Assembly: GCA_021030905.1 (NCBI GenBank)
Contig: JAGFMI010000002.1
Coordinates: 806,001 to 870,000, forward strand
Direction: 5' to 3'
DNA from: Pyrenula massariospora
Lineage: Eukaryota; Ascomycota; Eurotiomycetes; Pyrenulales; Pyrenulaceae
Length of the DNA: 64,000 nucleotides
Shown here: one piece after another, positions 13,371 through 25,803 of the stretch
How positions within the stretch are numbered: position 1 is the stretch's first letter
Layout of the letters: each line of letters starts with the position of its first letter
The notes under the pieces: model-generated
Databases searched by the model: none
The model's input: the letters and a program-made list of their open reading frames with translations, nothing else
Told to the model about the DNA's origin: nothing
Made by a program: the position numbers and the translations under genes

Positions 13371-14149
13371 TAGCGGATTTTTTTCGGTATATCTATGGGA
13401 GACACGTGTCTCGCCTTCGTGTCTACCCCGATACACGCCGGTAGCATCGTATGGCTGTGGAAGAAGTGGATCAATGAGGCGGTACCATCGGTCGTTGAAA
13501 CGGTCATTCAAACCCCAAGCCAACAAGCGCCAAGTGCTTGCTTACTTCAGAAATGCATAGTGTCTATCGTTGACGACCATTAAGTGTTGTGCGGGAAGTC
13601 ATGGGCGCGAAGTGGTGTCTCGTGAAGTGGTGTTTTGCAGTGTCTGGGTTGCTCTGTAGTGGCGAGTTCTTCAGCTGAACGTCTTCCAGTCGGTATCTCT
13701 TCCCTCCCTGACTGTTTGAGAGACCTTGAGGAAAAATGTTGTCTTGAGTCACTTAAAGAGTTGATACTGTCTACCTTACGGGCTCTGACTATATGGTTAC
13801 ATCGTTGTAAAAAGAGCTTGCAATGGTATCTCTTTTCTATCTAATATATGAGCTTGCCACTATTGGGGTAACCTTTGTATTGAAATCGTAGCTACTTAAC
13901 TATATAGATAATTATGCAAATCTTTGTAGGATATGCTCCCTTGACTCTGTGTCGTGATCGTCTTCCCCACGCATTCGAATAATCGTACACCCGCCTAACT
14001 TTAAGGAGACCGTCGTTGCACTTGGAATAACATCTTCCGCGCGAGCACAACAATGTGATAACACCAGCAGACCAATTGCTCCAAGCTAAAAGAAAAGGCC
14101 AGTGTCCATTCAGTACCTCCCCTTGATTTCCCCATACTGCTTCCTTCTC
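13371..14149. other. Isochore boundary and gene-free stretch
   Basis: Base composition switches from extremely AT-rich to normal within a few tens of bases near 13,370. A perfect 14-bp palindrome, GAGACACGTGTCTC, lies at 13,399-13,412, just inside the normal-composition side. The open frames here are short, overlap on both strands and resemble nothing I know. The right part is probably the 3' flank of the SNF2-type gene. Confidence 0.5.
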
Positions 14150-16637
14150 TCAAGCATTGGATTCACCGGTTGGGAAAGTCTCCTCACCCAGCGTCTGGAC
14201 AGGGGGTATCTCGAGTAACGGCCGGAGCATTGGTCCCTGATCATGTCTTCTCACCAATGGTGCCATGATACGCTCGTTGATTTTCTCCTTGGACTTTTGG
14301 ACGGAGATGATCTCTTGGTCGATGGCGGAATTTTCACCCTCGAGGCGCGCACACCAGACCTCCTCCTGCTGACCTTGACGCAGTACTCGACCGATACACT
14401 GCTTCTCTACGTTCAGATTCCACCAAGGCTCCGTCAGTATAACAATCGACGCAGTGGTGATATTAAGACCGACGCCACCTAGAGGAAGCCAAGGTTAGTG
14501 GATCTCAGGATAGGCGGCGATCGAGGGGAACAGACCTGCGCCGGTGGTAATGAATAGCGGGACTTCTGGCCCACACGATTCGAATTCTCGTTGAATATCT
14601 GATCGCTTCGCCCGTGTCACGGTCCCATCAAAGCGTAAAGCCTTCACACCAACATCCTTCTCCAAGGCAACCTCCAGTATATCCAAGAACCTAACATACT
14701 GGGAGAAGACAGCTATCTTTCTGCCAGCTTGGCCATCGCGGAAAAATCGGTAGAGACATAGGAAAAGCTGTACTCTGTTGGACTCTTTGACTAGGTTCGG
14801 ATTGTCCCGTACTGCTTGCAACCAAGATTCTCTCTTCTGGGGATCTTCTGATGAGATATCTAAATTACCATTCTTATCGCGGTGAAAGTGTACCTCTTTG
14901 CGGTAGGTGTACAGCATTGGATGCAGATTGATGAGCTGAGCGTTGACCGCGTTCTCCAAGCTGTGGGAATGGACAGTCTTCTTTCCCTTTATGCTCGCCT
15001 GATCAGCGCTCACTTGCCGATACTCATTCGTGTACCACTTGACTTTGTATGCTGACCTCTCGTCCAGGGGGAATTTAATCTTGGAGTATCTCAACCCCGG
15101 TGGGAGGGCAATCACATCCCTGGGCCTTGCGATAAGAAATGCTTGTAAGAACCGTTGCAATAGGCGAAGGTGAGACTCATCGATGTTTTTATATCCTGCC
15201 GCATAGTCATCACTCGCAAAGGCACGGCGAAACTTTTGTTCTAGGACGAAAGGATGTCCTTGAATAAAATCAACGTAGCCTACCAGGTCGTGCCATTTGT
15301 TATGAGGCAAAGTTCCTGACATTAGTATGAAAGCCTTAGCATAGAGATGCTTGATGGCGTTGTGTTGTCGTGAGCTAGTCTTATTAATTTTTTGCGCTTC
15401 GTCCAGGACAACACGTTTCCAGGGTAGGTTGATGAGCTTCCACATTTGCGAATGGAGAGCACTCGTTGGACGGCGAGGCTTCTTGTCCTTTATAACGTTA
15501 CCGAAATCGTCAATAGCGTCCATAATTCTTTGGGGAAACGCGAGAATATCCCGGTACTGGACTTCGACCATTTCATATGAAGCCAAAACCACATCGCAGC
15601 CTGATGCTAGTATTTCCGTGGCGCTAATCTTGGAGCTGGTCAACATGAATACATCAAGTCCTTGATTCTGTTTTGGGTAGTCAGCCTCGAAAACCTTCAA
15701 GCTTTCGATGAAAATGGCCAATGTGTATTTTGTGTGACACTTACCGGTTTGAAGATGTTCCGAAAAGTCTCCCGCCACTGGTTCATAATGCTCGCCGGAA
15801 CAATCACCAGCGACATTCCCTCTTCATATTTGACGAGCCAAAGCGATAATATCGCCATGATCGTTTTCCCCAATCCCATTCCGTCACCGACTAATGCACC
15901 TCGAAAGCGAGACTGGCAGAGGTATTGAATTTGTGCAGCGCCTTTTAGCTGATGTGGATGAGGAGTAATTGTCAACTCTTCAGGTACAGACATCGCTGGT
16001 ACGTTGAAAAGGCAGTTCTAGACTGTATGTCAGTGTCTTGTGCCTAAGGTTGCTCTTTGTCAGCGGGTCATACAATCTTTCGAATCCACCGATCCCCTAA
16101 GAAATACCAGATAGGAACCATGGCTTCGTCAAGCTTCAATAGATCGCGGCCGGCATCTTGAAACTCTCTTTGCTGAATGTCTTCTTGCGGACCCTCATCG
16201 CCCTTTTTCAATCCAAAGCGATGCCTCTTGTACACACTTATTCTAGCTTCCTGGTTCTCGTGCTCACTTGCATGGACAGTGTCCATTTCAGCATCGTTAC
16301 TACGTCTGTGAGTCATATCTTCTTCCGCCCATCGATTCCATAGCTCCTTTTCTTCTTCATCCGTGCCGAGCAGAAAGGGACCGGGCTTTAAACCGCTAAT
16401 GACGTCTTGCATAATGAGGTTAAGCTTATGGGGATCCCAGTTATATCGGTCGTCGTCTTGGAAGTTGAGAGCCTTGAGCTGTGAGATTGCCTTGGCCCAA
16501 TCTCGTTCTGTATTCAATGACAATCGAGGGCGCTTTCCATGCGATAGTGAAGAAGATGCACTGGAATCCGCTTCCCCGTTCAATGACAATCGAGGGCGCT
16601 TTCCCTGCGATGGCGAAGGAGATGCACTTGAATCCAT
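14150..16637 (-). CDS. SNF2-family DNA-dependent ATPase/helicase-like protein
   Basis: Four exons are modelled: 16637-16074, 16017-15745, 15667-14536 and 14478-14150, giving 765 residues. The introns are 56, 77 and 57 nt with GT-AG ends, and the last has a CTAAC branch site. Helicase motif I (DGMGLGKT, about residues 233-240), motif II (DEAQ, about 369-372), the SGT motif and motif VI (GRVLRQGQ, near 690) are in order, so both RecA-like lobes are present. SNF2 enzymes use ATP to translocate on DNA and remodel chromatin or repair complexes. The N-terminus (about 1-45) is Ser-rich and repeats GKRPRLSLN twice, a likely nuclear signal. No RING or chromodomain is seen, so the subfamily is open. 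It lies beside the RIP-like island. Confidence 0.85.
16513..16635 (-). repeat. 66-bp tandem duplication in SNF2-type gene
   Basis: The 5' coding part of the SNF2-type gene holds two near-identical 66-bp units in frame. Each encodes a Ser-rich stretch followed by GKRPRLSLN. The unit is a multiple of three, so the reading frame is kept. Confidence 0.75.
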
Positions 16638-17165
16638 GATTCACGATGCCAATAACGAGGATGATATACTCGTCAAAAGATGAATGAGGGATTGATGTAA
16701 ACAGTTCTGGATGTAAAGAGCTCTGGTAGAGAAGAAGGCAGACTTAAAAGAGGGCGGAAGAGATTGAGAGAGTAGAGGCAAGTGAGGTGAAGGAAAGGCT
16801 GGTCTTATATAACACATCGGCTTTAAGTTTTGTCTTCAGCTATTTTGATCTCCTTCAGCTATCTCTTTCCAACCAGCTTCTCACTTATTAAGGTTCTTCA
16901 CCATCATTGACTCCTCGTCATCTCAAATTGCTACGTTTAAGCAATCAACATCAACGGATTTATCATTTGCACACATTGAGACTTTTCGCCATTGCATCCC
17001 CAAGCGCGAACTAAGAGCAAGAGAGTCCAAAGATTCAAATCATGAACTATCAAGTAAGCACACAAACCTATGTTCAGTGGGACGGTGGGAAGATGGATTT
17101 CTAGAATGTCAGAATTCAGAATGTGAAGGACAGTAGATAGAAGAATGGTCAGGCACTCTAATAAA

Positions 17166-17256
17166 GACTGGGTATCAGAAGTCATGGCGCATCTAATACA
17201 TGCTGGGCGGGCGTCAATGTCAACAATCAAATGCACCATAACTTCTGAGATCCGGC
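17166..17256. mobile_element. Palindromic MITE, diverged copy 1
   Basis: The copy begins GACTGGGTATCAGAAGTCATG and ends CATAACTTCTGAGATCC in inverted order. The arms pair with each other and match the better preserved copies at 35,163 and 43,330. Several differences are C-to-T or G-to-A. It has no coding capacity and was presumably moved by a transposase encoded elsewhere. Confidence 0.6.
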
Positions 17257-17316
17257 CGCTTCAGATTAATCATCGAACGATCACCTAGGCCGACTCAATC
17301 TTTATTATCCGATTAA

Positions 17317-17409
17317 GACTGAATATCAGAAATCATAGCGCATCTGAAATATACTGGATCGGCGCGAATACTAATAATCAGGTGTCCCACGACTTCTAGC
17401 ACCCGGCTT
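17317..17409. mobile_element. Palindromic MITE, diverged copy 2
   Basis: This copy lies about 60 bp after copy 1 in the same orientation. It keeps the pattern ATCAGAAATCATAGCGCATC ... CCCACGACTTCTAGCACC, recognisable against the other three copies. It is the most diverged of the four. Confidence 0.55.
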
Positions 17410-17643
17410 GATGTGGATGCGCAGAAAAAGGCGCGTCGGCAAAGTTGCCTGTTCCTGTCCGAATTGCCCCGCGGAGACTCTCCGTGAACACAACTTTGTC
17501 GCTACATGAAATTTTCTTTTCTTCTTGTCCAAGGTGAGTCTCGGTCGCACTGGCTAGGGAAAACGCTCTACTAACTGTCAAATCGCTCAAAATCCATTAG
17601 CTTGGTGTTGCAAAAACGTAACATTAGAGAAATCGCCGTCGCC

Positions 17644-19097
17644 ATGTCGGTGACAGTTGTGTTGGGGTCTCAATTCGGTGAGCAACCCCACCTGATTTTC
17701 CAATTGATCAAAAGGATCCCCTCCCAGGCAAGGCTCAAAAAATGACTTGCAACAAATGAACTAATGTCTCTACAGGCGACGAAGGTAAAGGAAAATTGGT
17801 TGATGTGCTCATGTCTAGCGGCGACTTCAAGGTGGTTGCTCGCTGCGCCGGCGGCCACAATGCAGGCCATACTCTTGTTGTCAACGGGCAATCTTTCGAC
17901 TTCCACATCCTTCCCAGCGGTCTTGTTTCCCCTCAGACAACAAATTTGATCGGTAACGGGACTGTCGTCCACATTCCTCAATTTTTCAAGGAACTGAAGA
18001 ACCTCCAAGAGAAGGGTATCGACAGCAGAGGCAGAATATTCATATCTGATCGTGCCCACGTTCTTTTTGAACTTCACAAGCTTGCAGATGGTTTGCGCGA
18101 GAAGGCACTCGGAGATTTGAAGGTTGGGACCACCGGTAATGGCATTGGACCATGCTATAGCGATAAGGCTGCGCGCAGCGGCATCCGCATCGCCGAGATC
18201 ATGGATAAGGCCTACTTCGACCACCGATTGAGGGCACTGGCAAAAAAGTACAAGGATGAGTTTGGCGAATTATTGCAATATGACGTCGAACGCGAGATAA
18301 GAGACTTTGATGAGTATAGAATAAGCATCAAACCTTTCATCGTCGACAGCATACATGCAGTAACTCAGGCACAAAAGGATAAGAAGAATATTTTAGTCGA
18401 AGCAGCCAATGCACTTTGCCTCGATATTGACGCTGGCACATTCCCATTCGTCACCTCCAGCTCTACCGGCCTTGCAGGCGTATATTCCGGCCTTCTCGGC
18501 GTCCAACCTGAATCTGTGACTTCTCGCATTGGCGTTGTCAAAGCATATTCAACGCGCGTCGGGTCCGGGCCATTTCCAACAGAAGATTTCGGCGAGGTCG
18601 GCGCAAAGCTCCAGGATGTCGGTCACGAATTTGGTACGTCAAGAGCAGCCTTAAAGCCCTATTCATTGCAGCTCACGTAATTAGGCACAACTACCGGTCG
18701 CCGACGTCGCTGCGGACCGCTCGACCTCGTCCTCCTCCGACATACCCACGTCGTTACCCGCTACACATCCCTCAACCTGACCAAGCTCGACGTCCTTGAC
18801 TCCTTTCCCACCCTCAAAATTGCTGTCGCATATCACTGCACCGATCCTTCCACCGGCGTCGTCACAACCTGGCGCGACCACCTTCCCGCAGACCTGAAGC
18901 TACTCGATCAAGACAGGTGTCGAGTGGAATACGTGGAGATGAAGGGGTGGCAGAGAGACATCACAGGAGCTAGGAAGTGGGAGGATTTACCGGTCGAGGC
19001 ACAGGACTACGTCGGATTTGTCGAAAAAGAGATCGGAGTCAAGGTAAGGTGGATCGGTGTAGGACCCGGGCGGGAAGCGATGATCGTAAGGGATTGA
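17644..19097 (+). CDS. Adenylosuccinate synthetase
   Basis: Exons 17644-17677, 17776-18633 and 18685-19097 give 434 residues, the usual length for fungal enzymes (yeast Ade12 type). The enzyme joins IMP and aspartate using GTP to make adenylosuccinate, the first committed step from IMP to AMP, in the cytosol. The glycine-rich P-loop GDEGKGK is formed across the first splice junction at residues 12-18. The GHNAGHT signature follows near residue 40, and the C-terminus ends in the family's WIGVGPGR motif. The first intron, 98 nt, splits a Gly codon. The start ATG is the only one that supplies the conserved N-terminus. It converges with the IST1 gene downstream. Confidence 0.95.
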
Positions 19098-19604
19098 TAT
19101 AGACCGGAGATAGCGCGGGAGGATGTTTGAATACCGATAAACTCTGGAGGTCAGGCTGCCTGGCTTGGAGCTTAAACTTATAGGAGGCTGTCTGTATACC
19201 AGCATTACAGCCGCTTGGAAACCCAGACAGGATAGTTGCGCTAGATAGATGAATGGCTTCAACGTCTTCATCACTACCCATTCATACCTACGGATTCAGA
19301 GTTCGTATACGTGACCAGTTCTCCAACCACGGCGACCCTTCTAGCTTCCCATATCGCCGCCACCTAGTGAAAGGCCCGACTCTATGTCCGTGATACGGCA
19401 TGCTCCATGGCCTTTCCATTAGCCGAAACCTTCAATAATTCGAGGCGGGAAAGCGCCCTGTCCTCGGCAGGGAAACAGAATCCTCTCGACCGCTTCATCC
19501 TCTCCCTCTCGTGACGCCGGCAAGCCGTTGAACCGTCACGGTCCTCGTATTTCTCCTCCTGGTAGGTGCCACAAGGTTGGGAAAGCAAGGCTCAGCCATT
19601 TCAG

Positions 19605-20673
19605 CTACCTCTTCAGCTCCCTGAATCGCTTCGCCAACTCGTCGACATCCGGGATCTTGCCTCCGACCACATTCTTGCTGCCCGCTGAGGGCTTCCTTTC
19701 CTCGCTACTGCCCTTCTTTACCTCATCTCCTCCAGGGATCTTCACCTTCGGCCGAACATTGTCTGTCCTCGCACCAGGCGGCGCAACAGAAATCGGTGAT
19801 CTTGCCGTTCCCACCTCCCTTGGCGGCGTGGCTCGGTTGAGATCTTCCGGGCTGTACGCTTTTCCCAAGCTCTCCGCCCTTGCCTTCCCCGGCGTTGCTA
19901 GAATGGGCGCCTCTCTCGCTCCCCCGCCATCCCCCCCGTCGTCGTCATCATCCTTCTCCTCCCGATCAACCTCCTCCCTCAAATCCCTGACCCGCTCCTC
20001 TTCCTCCTCACCTGCCCCCCTCGGCCAATCCACCCCATACGCCTTCGCAATCTCCTCCAAGTACAGCTCCACCAGCTGCTGACTCGGCGTCTCCACCCTC
20101 AACTTCCTCACCACCTTCTCCGGCACGCACCCCTCCCTGTTCTCCGCGGCCGCCGCCCCAAACTCCTTCCCCCACCGCTCCACCAGCATCGCCCTCACCA
20201 CCCCCAACTCTTTCACCTCCCTCGGCAACCTTGGCGCCGCATAGATCATCGCCGCGCTCGCCTCCTCGAGCCCGGTATCCTCATTCCCGCCGTCCTTCAC
20301 GCCATCGAGTAACCCCGCGCGGGCGAGCAGCAGCTCGGCGTACAGCTCGAGCATCTCCATGACCTCGACGGTGACGTCGGTCTGGATGATGTTCTCGACG
20401 CGGATGCGGGCGCTGGCCTCGCGGTGCTGGGCGAGCAGCGTGGCCATCTCGCGGCGCGCGGTGATGGAGAGCGCGGTGTCCTTCTTCTGGGCCATGCGCA
20501 GGCGCGGGATGAGGAGGCGGAGGGTGGATTTGAGTTTTATCTGTTTTTTTGTGGTTAAAAGAGTTTGTTGGACAGGGGGAAGACGGGGGGTGGTGAGAGG
20601 GGAGGTGGATGGCGGTGGTGGGCGGTGTATTCAGCAGGGTAGGGCTTACGGTTTGTGAGGATGTTGAGGGCAT
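19605..20673 (-). CDS. IST1-like ESCRT-III regulator
   Basis: Two exons, 20673-20650 and 20540-19605, give 319 residues. The first exon encodes only eight residues and is joined by a 109-nt intron to the basic helix with LKSTLRLLIPRLRMAQKK. That is the expected start of the IST1 domain, which covers about residues 8-190. IST1 binds Vps4 and ESCRT-III and tunes membrane scission at multivesicular bodies. The rest is acidic, then Pro/Ser-rich and disordered, ending in a short charged helix (LAKRFRELKR) that may serve as a Vps4-binding motif. The coding strand is extremely GC-rich, which makes long shadow frames on the other strand. Confidence 0.85.
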
Positions 20674-21496
20674 GGTGGTGGTATTGAGCTGGCGCAGCGA
20701 GGAGAAGAGACGTTATTTCTGCGGACGTATATAGAAAGAAGTGTTGTGGCAGTCGAAGACTCCCAGGACTTGGGCCTGCTTCCGCGATCTTGTCGATGCC
20801 CCGATCTTGTAGACCGAGATATGTATGTGTGACTACCCGCAGGTTCGCCCGTTGTGTAACGCCGAGAAAGAACTCCACATGTCACCTCGCCGATGAGAGC
20901 AAGATTCAGTATAAATTTGTTAGATATGGACAGGAAGTAGAATGACTATCGAGAAGAGGGCGGTTGTTCGAGAAATGGCGGCCTGAGATATTCGAGGAGC
21001 TGTGGTGGGGCAGGGGATCTGAGGACTCGGCCGCGGGGCTCTCGGGTGCGGGTTGAGAAGCTCGCTGTGATGGCACGGGGAGCTAATCCCTGACAGCAAA
21101 GTAGAATGCATTCATAATAGCAATCAGGTTAATTATATACGATCTTCAACACTGTTCGCACCAAAGTTCCCCCAATAGCCGTCTCTACATGTCAAACATC
21201 GCCCACATAATGCATCGAATGCCTCATAGCCTCCCTTCCCCTGCCTGCTCCGGAAACATCGAAGACAGATCAACAGCAGAACATATGGGGTATCCAGACC
21301 AGTGGCCAGTATAACAAGGCCGAAAAGAGAAAATCATGCACTCCGAAGAAGATTATTGATGCCCCTCCTTTTCCCCCTCGCCAATCTCGGGTATGCAAGA
21401 GCCTGCCGCAATGTAGAATCTGCGGTCTTCATCTAGACCCGCAATGCAGTATCATATCAATGAACTCTAGGAGATAAAGAAGACAAAGTCGTAGCC
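20674..21496. other. Intergenic, IST1 promoter side and SUN 3' flank
   Basis: About 0.8 kb between the IST1 start and the stop of the SUN-family gene. It should hold the IST1 promoter and the 3' UTR of the SUN gene. No further gene or repeat is seen. Confidence 0.4.
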
Positions 21497-23020
21497 TCAC
21501 ATCCAGAATGTAAAGGTCACGCCAACGATCAGCAGGCTCATGACCATGCCGGCAGCGGTGACTCTAGCTTGTGTTGCTGCGCTTGTAGTCTGCTTCGAAG
21601 GAGACGCAGAAGCAGACGTGCTGCCGGTGGAGGATGGCTTGCTGCTCGGGGCGAGAGAGGATGTCCCGTTCATTTGGACGAAGATGCCAGGCTGGTCGGC
21701 GGAAGGGCGCAGTGGATAGCCAGTGCCACTGGCGTATGGTGGCGAGGAAAAGGGGGTTGAGGTGGAGGTTGACGACGTGCTTGATGAAGTGCTTGAGCCC
21801 GACGTGGATGACGACGGTGGCGGAGAATCGCTGGAGCTCGGTGAGGAACTCGAAGACGATGAGGGAGGCGGTCCGTTTCCACCGTTGTTCCCTCCACCGT
21901 TCCCACCAGATCCATCGAAAACCTCAAAGTTCGCGTTGACTCCCTTCGGCACGGTAACGACGCAGAAAGCGGCACCCCCGGCACCGTCAGCTTGACCACC
22001 GACCATCTGGTTCACCGAGTTTTGCTTTGGGTCGATCTTGCAGGGGAGGCCGTTACAACCTGGCCCATCGCAGACAATTTCAACACCCCACGTGGGCATC
22101 TCATTGCGGAAAGGGGTTGCTTGCTCAAGATAAACTGGGTTGAAGCCGAGCTTGATAAATGTGTTTCCGCTCTTGTCAGTATTTGCACCGGCGACGTATG
22201 CGGCCCAATTGCCGATAGGTTTATCTTTGGTACCCCAGAGGCAAGCATCATGTGACTGAACGCCAGGAGGGTTGATGTAAAAGCTGGGAGTAAAGTTAGT
22301 TGGTTTCATGCCCTAACGGATGAAGATGCTCACTGTGCAGCAGTCTCACACCAGTAATCGGGGCCGGGAACCGCAAGCTTCTCAAAATCTTGAATACTCG
22401 TTGGAATGAGCATGGCCTCGTTGCCAGGAAGCACAGTTTGGCAAAATGATACAACTCCATCGCACTTGTTCTTGACACCAATGTTCCCGGTTCCATCTTG
22501 ACAGTACGGCTTGTCAGGAAACGGCTTCTGAACATTCCCATTACCGTCACAAAAGAGACCGCCGTTCTGCATTTCTTAGTAACAGTCCAGCCAGTAAGAA
22601 CAGTAGGTAAATGCTTACCATAGATTGTGGATAGCTGTAGGAAGTAGCCGATGGATCCCACTGCATCGATACCTGTCCTGCTGGACACGCATATGGACAG
22701 TGACTATTGGTAGAACATTGTTGATCAGGAGACATTGCCCATCCGCCATTTTGTTGATCTGGCGTTACAGCCACGAGACCCGCATCGGAAGGGAATTTGC
22801 ATGTCCCTCTTTTCTCCAGCTTCACCGACTTTGCTTCGATTGACCTCACATCATAGCGTACTTCATTCTCTTCAGCGACTGATCTATGTGCCTCACGATG
22901 GGCGTGGAAGTTTCGATGGAGAGGCGATCCCACGTGAGAATGTCCTGGATCGGCGTCGGTGAATGATGTCGCAAATACAAGCAGCGCGCTTGCGCGAGAA
23001 GCAAAGATTCGAGCTCTCAT
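21497..23020 (-). CDS. SUN-family cell wall protein with GPI signal
   Basis: Exons 23020-22619, 22566-22334 and 22283-21497 give 473 residues. The N-terminus is a signal peptide. A Cys-rich SUN domain spans about residues 70-320 and includes CSTNSHCPYAC and the GGLFCDGNG stretch. SUN proteins (Sim1/Uth1/Nca3 type) act on beta-glucan in the wall, in septation and cell separation. After the domain comes a long Ser/Thr/Pro-rich stalk, then a hydrophobic C-terminal segment preceded by small residues, a typical GPI-anchor signal. The introns are 52 and 50 nt. An upstream non-coding region of about 1.4 kb is large enough for complex control. Confidence 0.88.
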
Positions 23021-24457
23021 GTGCGACGCTGGCCGTCTAGGCCGGACTTAATTGGGCGTTTGGTATTTTAGAGAATTTGACAGATCCGATTTTAATCGCA
23101 GGGGTACTATAATTTCGTTCAACGGGTGTTGCTGAGATGAACAGCTCAAGTACTCTAGTTTTAAAGAGAATGTCAAAATTTTGCAGCTTTGCAGCTTGCT
23201 ATTCGGCGACGTGACCAGGTCGGTATGCCGCTGTGGGGGCTGTTGTTGAAGTTCGGCGTTGTTCAACTGTTAGATGTTCGGTTGTTCGAGTGTTGGAATC
23301 GAAGTTTGTGCAACCAATGCTGCGCAATGTAATGAACGACTGCCCGAGGGCGAAACGAACGTAATGATAATGAACGATGAAAAGGAGCGACAACGCGATG
23401 AAGGGCAAGAAGCATAAAGGAGTCAACGACAGTATGTAAAAAGTGCTGGTGCAAGACGCGCCAGGCGTTTCATGGACCGATAATCGTGATGGCAGTAGGC
23501 AACGCTTGCGACGGTACGGCCCCCAAGGCTGACCACGTTCGGCAAAGATCCAGGGGTTCAGGAAATTAAACAACATCATCGCCACCAATGGCGTTGATGG
23601 CGAATCGACGGGGATCTGGGAGCTTAGCCGCAACCCTAACAAAGGAGCGAATCACAAGGGAAAAAAAGAAAGTTCGCTTGATGAGGCTCGACCCGTTACC
23701 ATTTTTGCGGGTTCGTTGCCCATGGGGAACGCATGCAATTTCGCCATCACACCCAACCGTCGATCACAAGCGGTAGAAAGTCCACTGAATCATGCTGCGA
23801 CCAGACAAAAACACGTAAAGCGCGCTTTCGGCGTACGCTTAGACAATCCTAAGACGCATCAGCCGTCTGCTCTCCTATTAAGTAGCCGTCGGCAAACTCG
23901 AGGAACAGAGATTGGTGTTCTTGGCAACAGACGCGGCTGGGAGAAGGCGGCTCATCGTTTCTTCTCTTCCAGAAATCCAAAAGTTGCTCGGTGAAAAAAC
24001 GTATCAACCTGCTTAGTAGAGAATGACAGCTAGAAAATTCGTGCCGATGAACCAAATCTTGAATGGAATTGGTATGAAGGGGATGGAAATAAGTTACGAG
24101 TTTCCTGTGCGACCTGCACCAGGGCTTGGCATCCTCTTCCAGCAGACGAACGGGCATCACCGCTAGTGAAGCTCGCAATCTAATCAACATGTCCTTCGCA
24201 GAATACTACTCCGTAGGGTCTACGGCTTGCCTAAAGGAGTAGTCAAATCGCTTGCGGATTAAGTGATGGCCACTTTTCCATCGCTTCCTTCAGAGTTACA
24301 GCTAAGAGAAACCCCCTTATACGGTAAACGTTAACATGTTTGCCCTGGCTCGCGTCCTGGACAGTATCTCGGAAGAGTACGCTGCCTACCCGACATTGGT
24401 GCACCAAGGTGCGACTCTCTGGGAGGGAGGGACGCGACTTGGACGCAATCGTCTTTC
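23021..24457. other. Long intergenic region upstream of SUN gene
   Basis: About 1.4 kb lies between the SUN gene start and the LCMT1-like stop. A 147-codon minus-strand open frame at 23,199-23,642 resembles nothing, has no neighbours with matching frame and is probably fortuitous. I see no RNA gene or repeat. The region likely contains the SUN promoter and 5' UTR. Confidence 0.4.
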
Positions 24458-25803
24458 TTAATCCTCTCCAGAATCCGCCGGAAGGCTAGCCCAGCCTTCA
24501 CATAGCCTCCTATCATCTCCGTTTGCTTCGCGCCAACCCCAAACTACACAGTAGTGCCGGAACAGCATCACCAGTTCCTCGACCTCGTCAAATAACTCCA
24601 ACCTGTTGATCTTGTCTTTATGCTCCTTGCTGATCCATGTCTCCCATATGAACCACATGTCTGCTGCCGCGTTGCCGCCGCTGACACTAGTCGAATCACA
24701 AAAGCCCAGTGAGCTCAATCGGTCTCGCTGTGCGGACATTGTCGCAAATTTCTCAATAGTCTGCAAGTGAATATGTTTGCTTTTCTGTAGATTGTCCACC
24801 ATCATACGGCCATAAGCATCGTTCGGGCGAAAGGTCTCATATATGAGGATGCCTAAAGATATGGGAGGCGAAAAGAGATTGACAAAATGCTCTAATACCT
24901 GCTCACTTTGCGCTATGGACAGATACATAAGGCAGCACTCAGATATGATCAAAGTAGGTGACTGGGGATCAATGCCTTCTAACGGATAAGGCTGATCTGG
25001 CTCGTCTTTAGAATCATCTCCAGGCACATCGACTTTTGCCCTGATGTCGCGCAGATCAAAAGCGTGTATGTAGTATCCTGAAGGATGTGCGTATTTCTCA
25101 CCGTCATCGCTCGGTAGAATCGAGTTGTCGAAATCACACTCGGTTTTGAGAAGTTCTTGAACTTCATGACTCCGAATGTTTCTGATTTTCGATCGCGTAT
25201 TGTCGGAGAAATCAATCTCGTGATAAATGACGCGCATGTGGGCATACTCCTGCTCTTCTGAAGAAGAAGACCTTCCAGGAGTCGCTGAAAGAATTTGTTG
25301 CTGCTTCTGCTTAATTCGGAAATACCTCGTATCACTCCCAGCGCCAAGGGAAATTATCTGGACGCATGCTTGCTCCTCTGATGATTTAGCCCTTGTAGTA
25401 TGAGCTAGGATGAATTTGTCGACGAGACAGTCAATAGCATAAGTCCTCACAAACGTTCCTAAGCATTATTGTTAGACTGCCTAGAAAGAAGTCAAATAGA
25501 AGCGGCTAGACGAAGGAAATGGTACAAACCTCTGTTGTATTGCGGCGACATCCTCCGGCCCTGAGCTGATACTATTGGGTGCATCATCTTTGCAAAATCA
25601 TCCTGATAGTAGCCCGCCGCGGTCGCGGACCATCTGGCAAGTGCTGCATCGTCGTCTGTTCTCTGGATAACCTTCTCGGACTGCCAGCTCTGGACATTGC
25701 TGCTTCTGCCTGGTAAACCACTAGCAAGAGATGCGCGCCCCGGACGTCTGGAGCCACCGCCTCGCCGCAGTGTATTTAGATTGGGTATTTGTGGCGCTGA
25801 CAT
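24458..25803 (-). CDS. Leucine carboxyl methyltransferase 1 (PP2A methyltransferase)
   Basis: Exons 25803-25530 and 25458-24458, joined across a 71-nt intron, give 424 residues. The enzyme methylates the C-terminal leucine carboxylate of the PP2A catalytic subunit using S-adenosylmethionine, as yeast Ppm1 does. The SAM-binding GAGSDTRYFRI motif lies about residues 120-130. Other family blocks follow, including SECCLMYL (about 265) and the C-terminal YCVVWG. The N-terminus up to the YxRG block is basic and Ser/Arg-rich with RTDDDAALARWSA, which is the family start. It is transcribed in the same direction as listerin upstream. Confidence 0.9.

Larger units (their letters stand above)
16638..17643. 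promoter_or_regulatory. Divergent intergenic region, SNF2-type gene / ADSS
   Basis: About 1 kb separates the start codons of two divergently transcribed genes, so both promoters must lie here. The middle contains two diverged MITE copies (17,166-17,256 and 17,317-17,409). No individual factor-binding site can be defended. Confidence 0.45.

Noticed and set aside
19528-20082. 184-codon plus-strand frame opposite IST1
   Set aside because: Ser/Pro-rich shadow of the GC-rich minus-strand IST1 gene.
23199-23642. 147-codon minus-strand open frame upstream of the SUN gene
   Set aside because: Low-information sequence with no recognisable motif or splice context; overlapped by other frames in the promoter side of the SUN gene.
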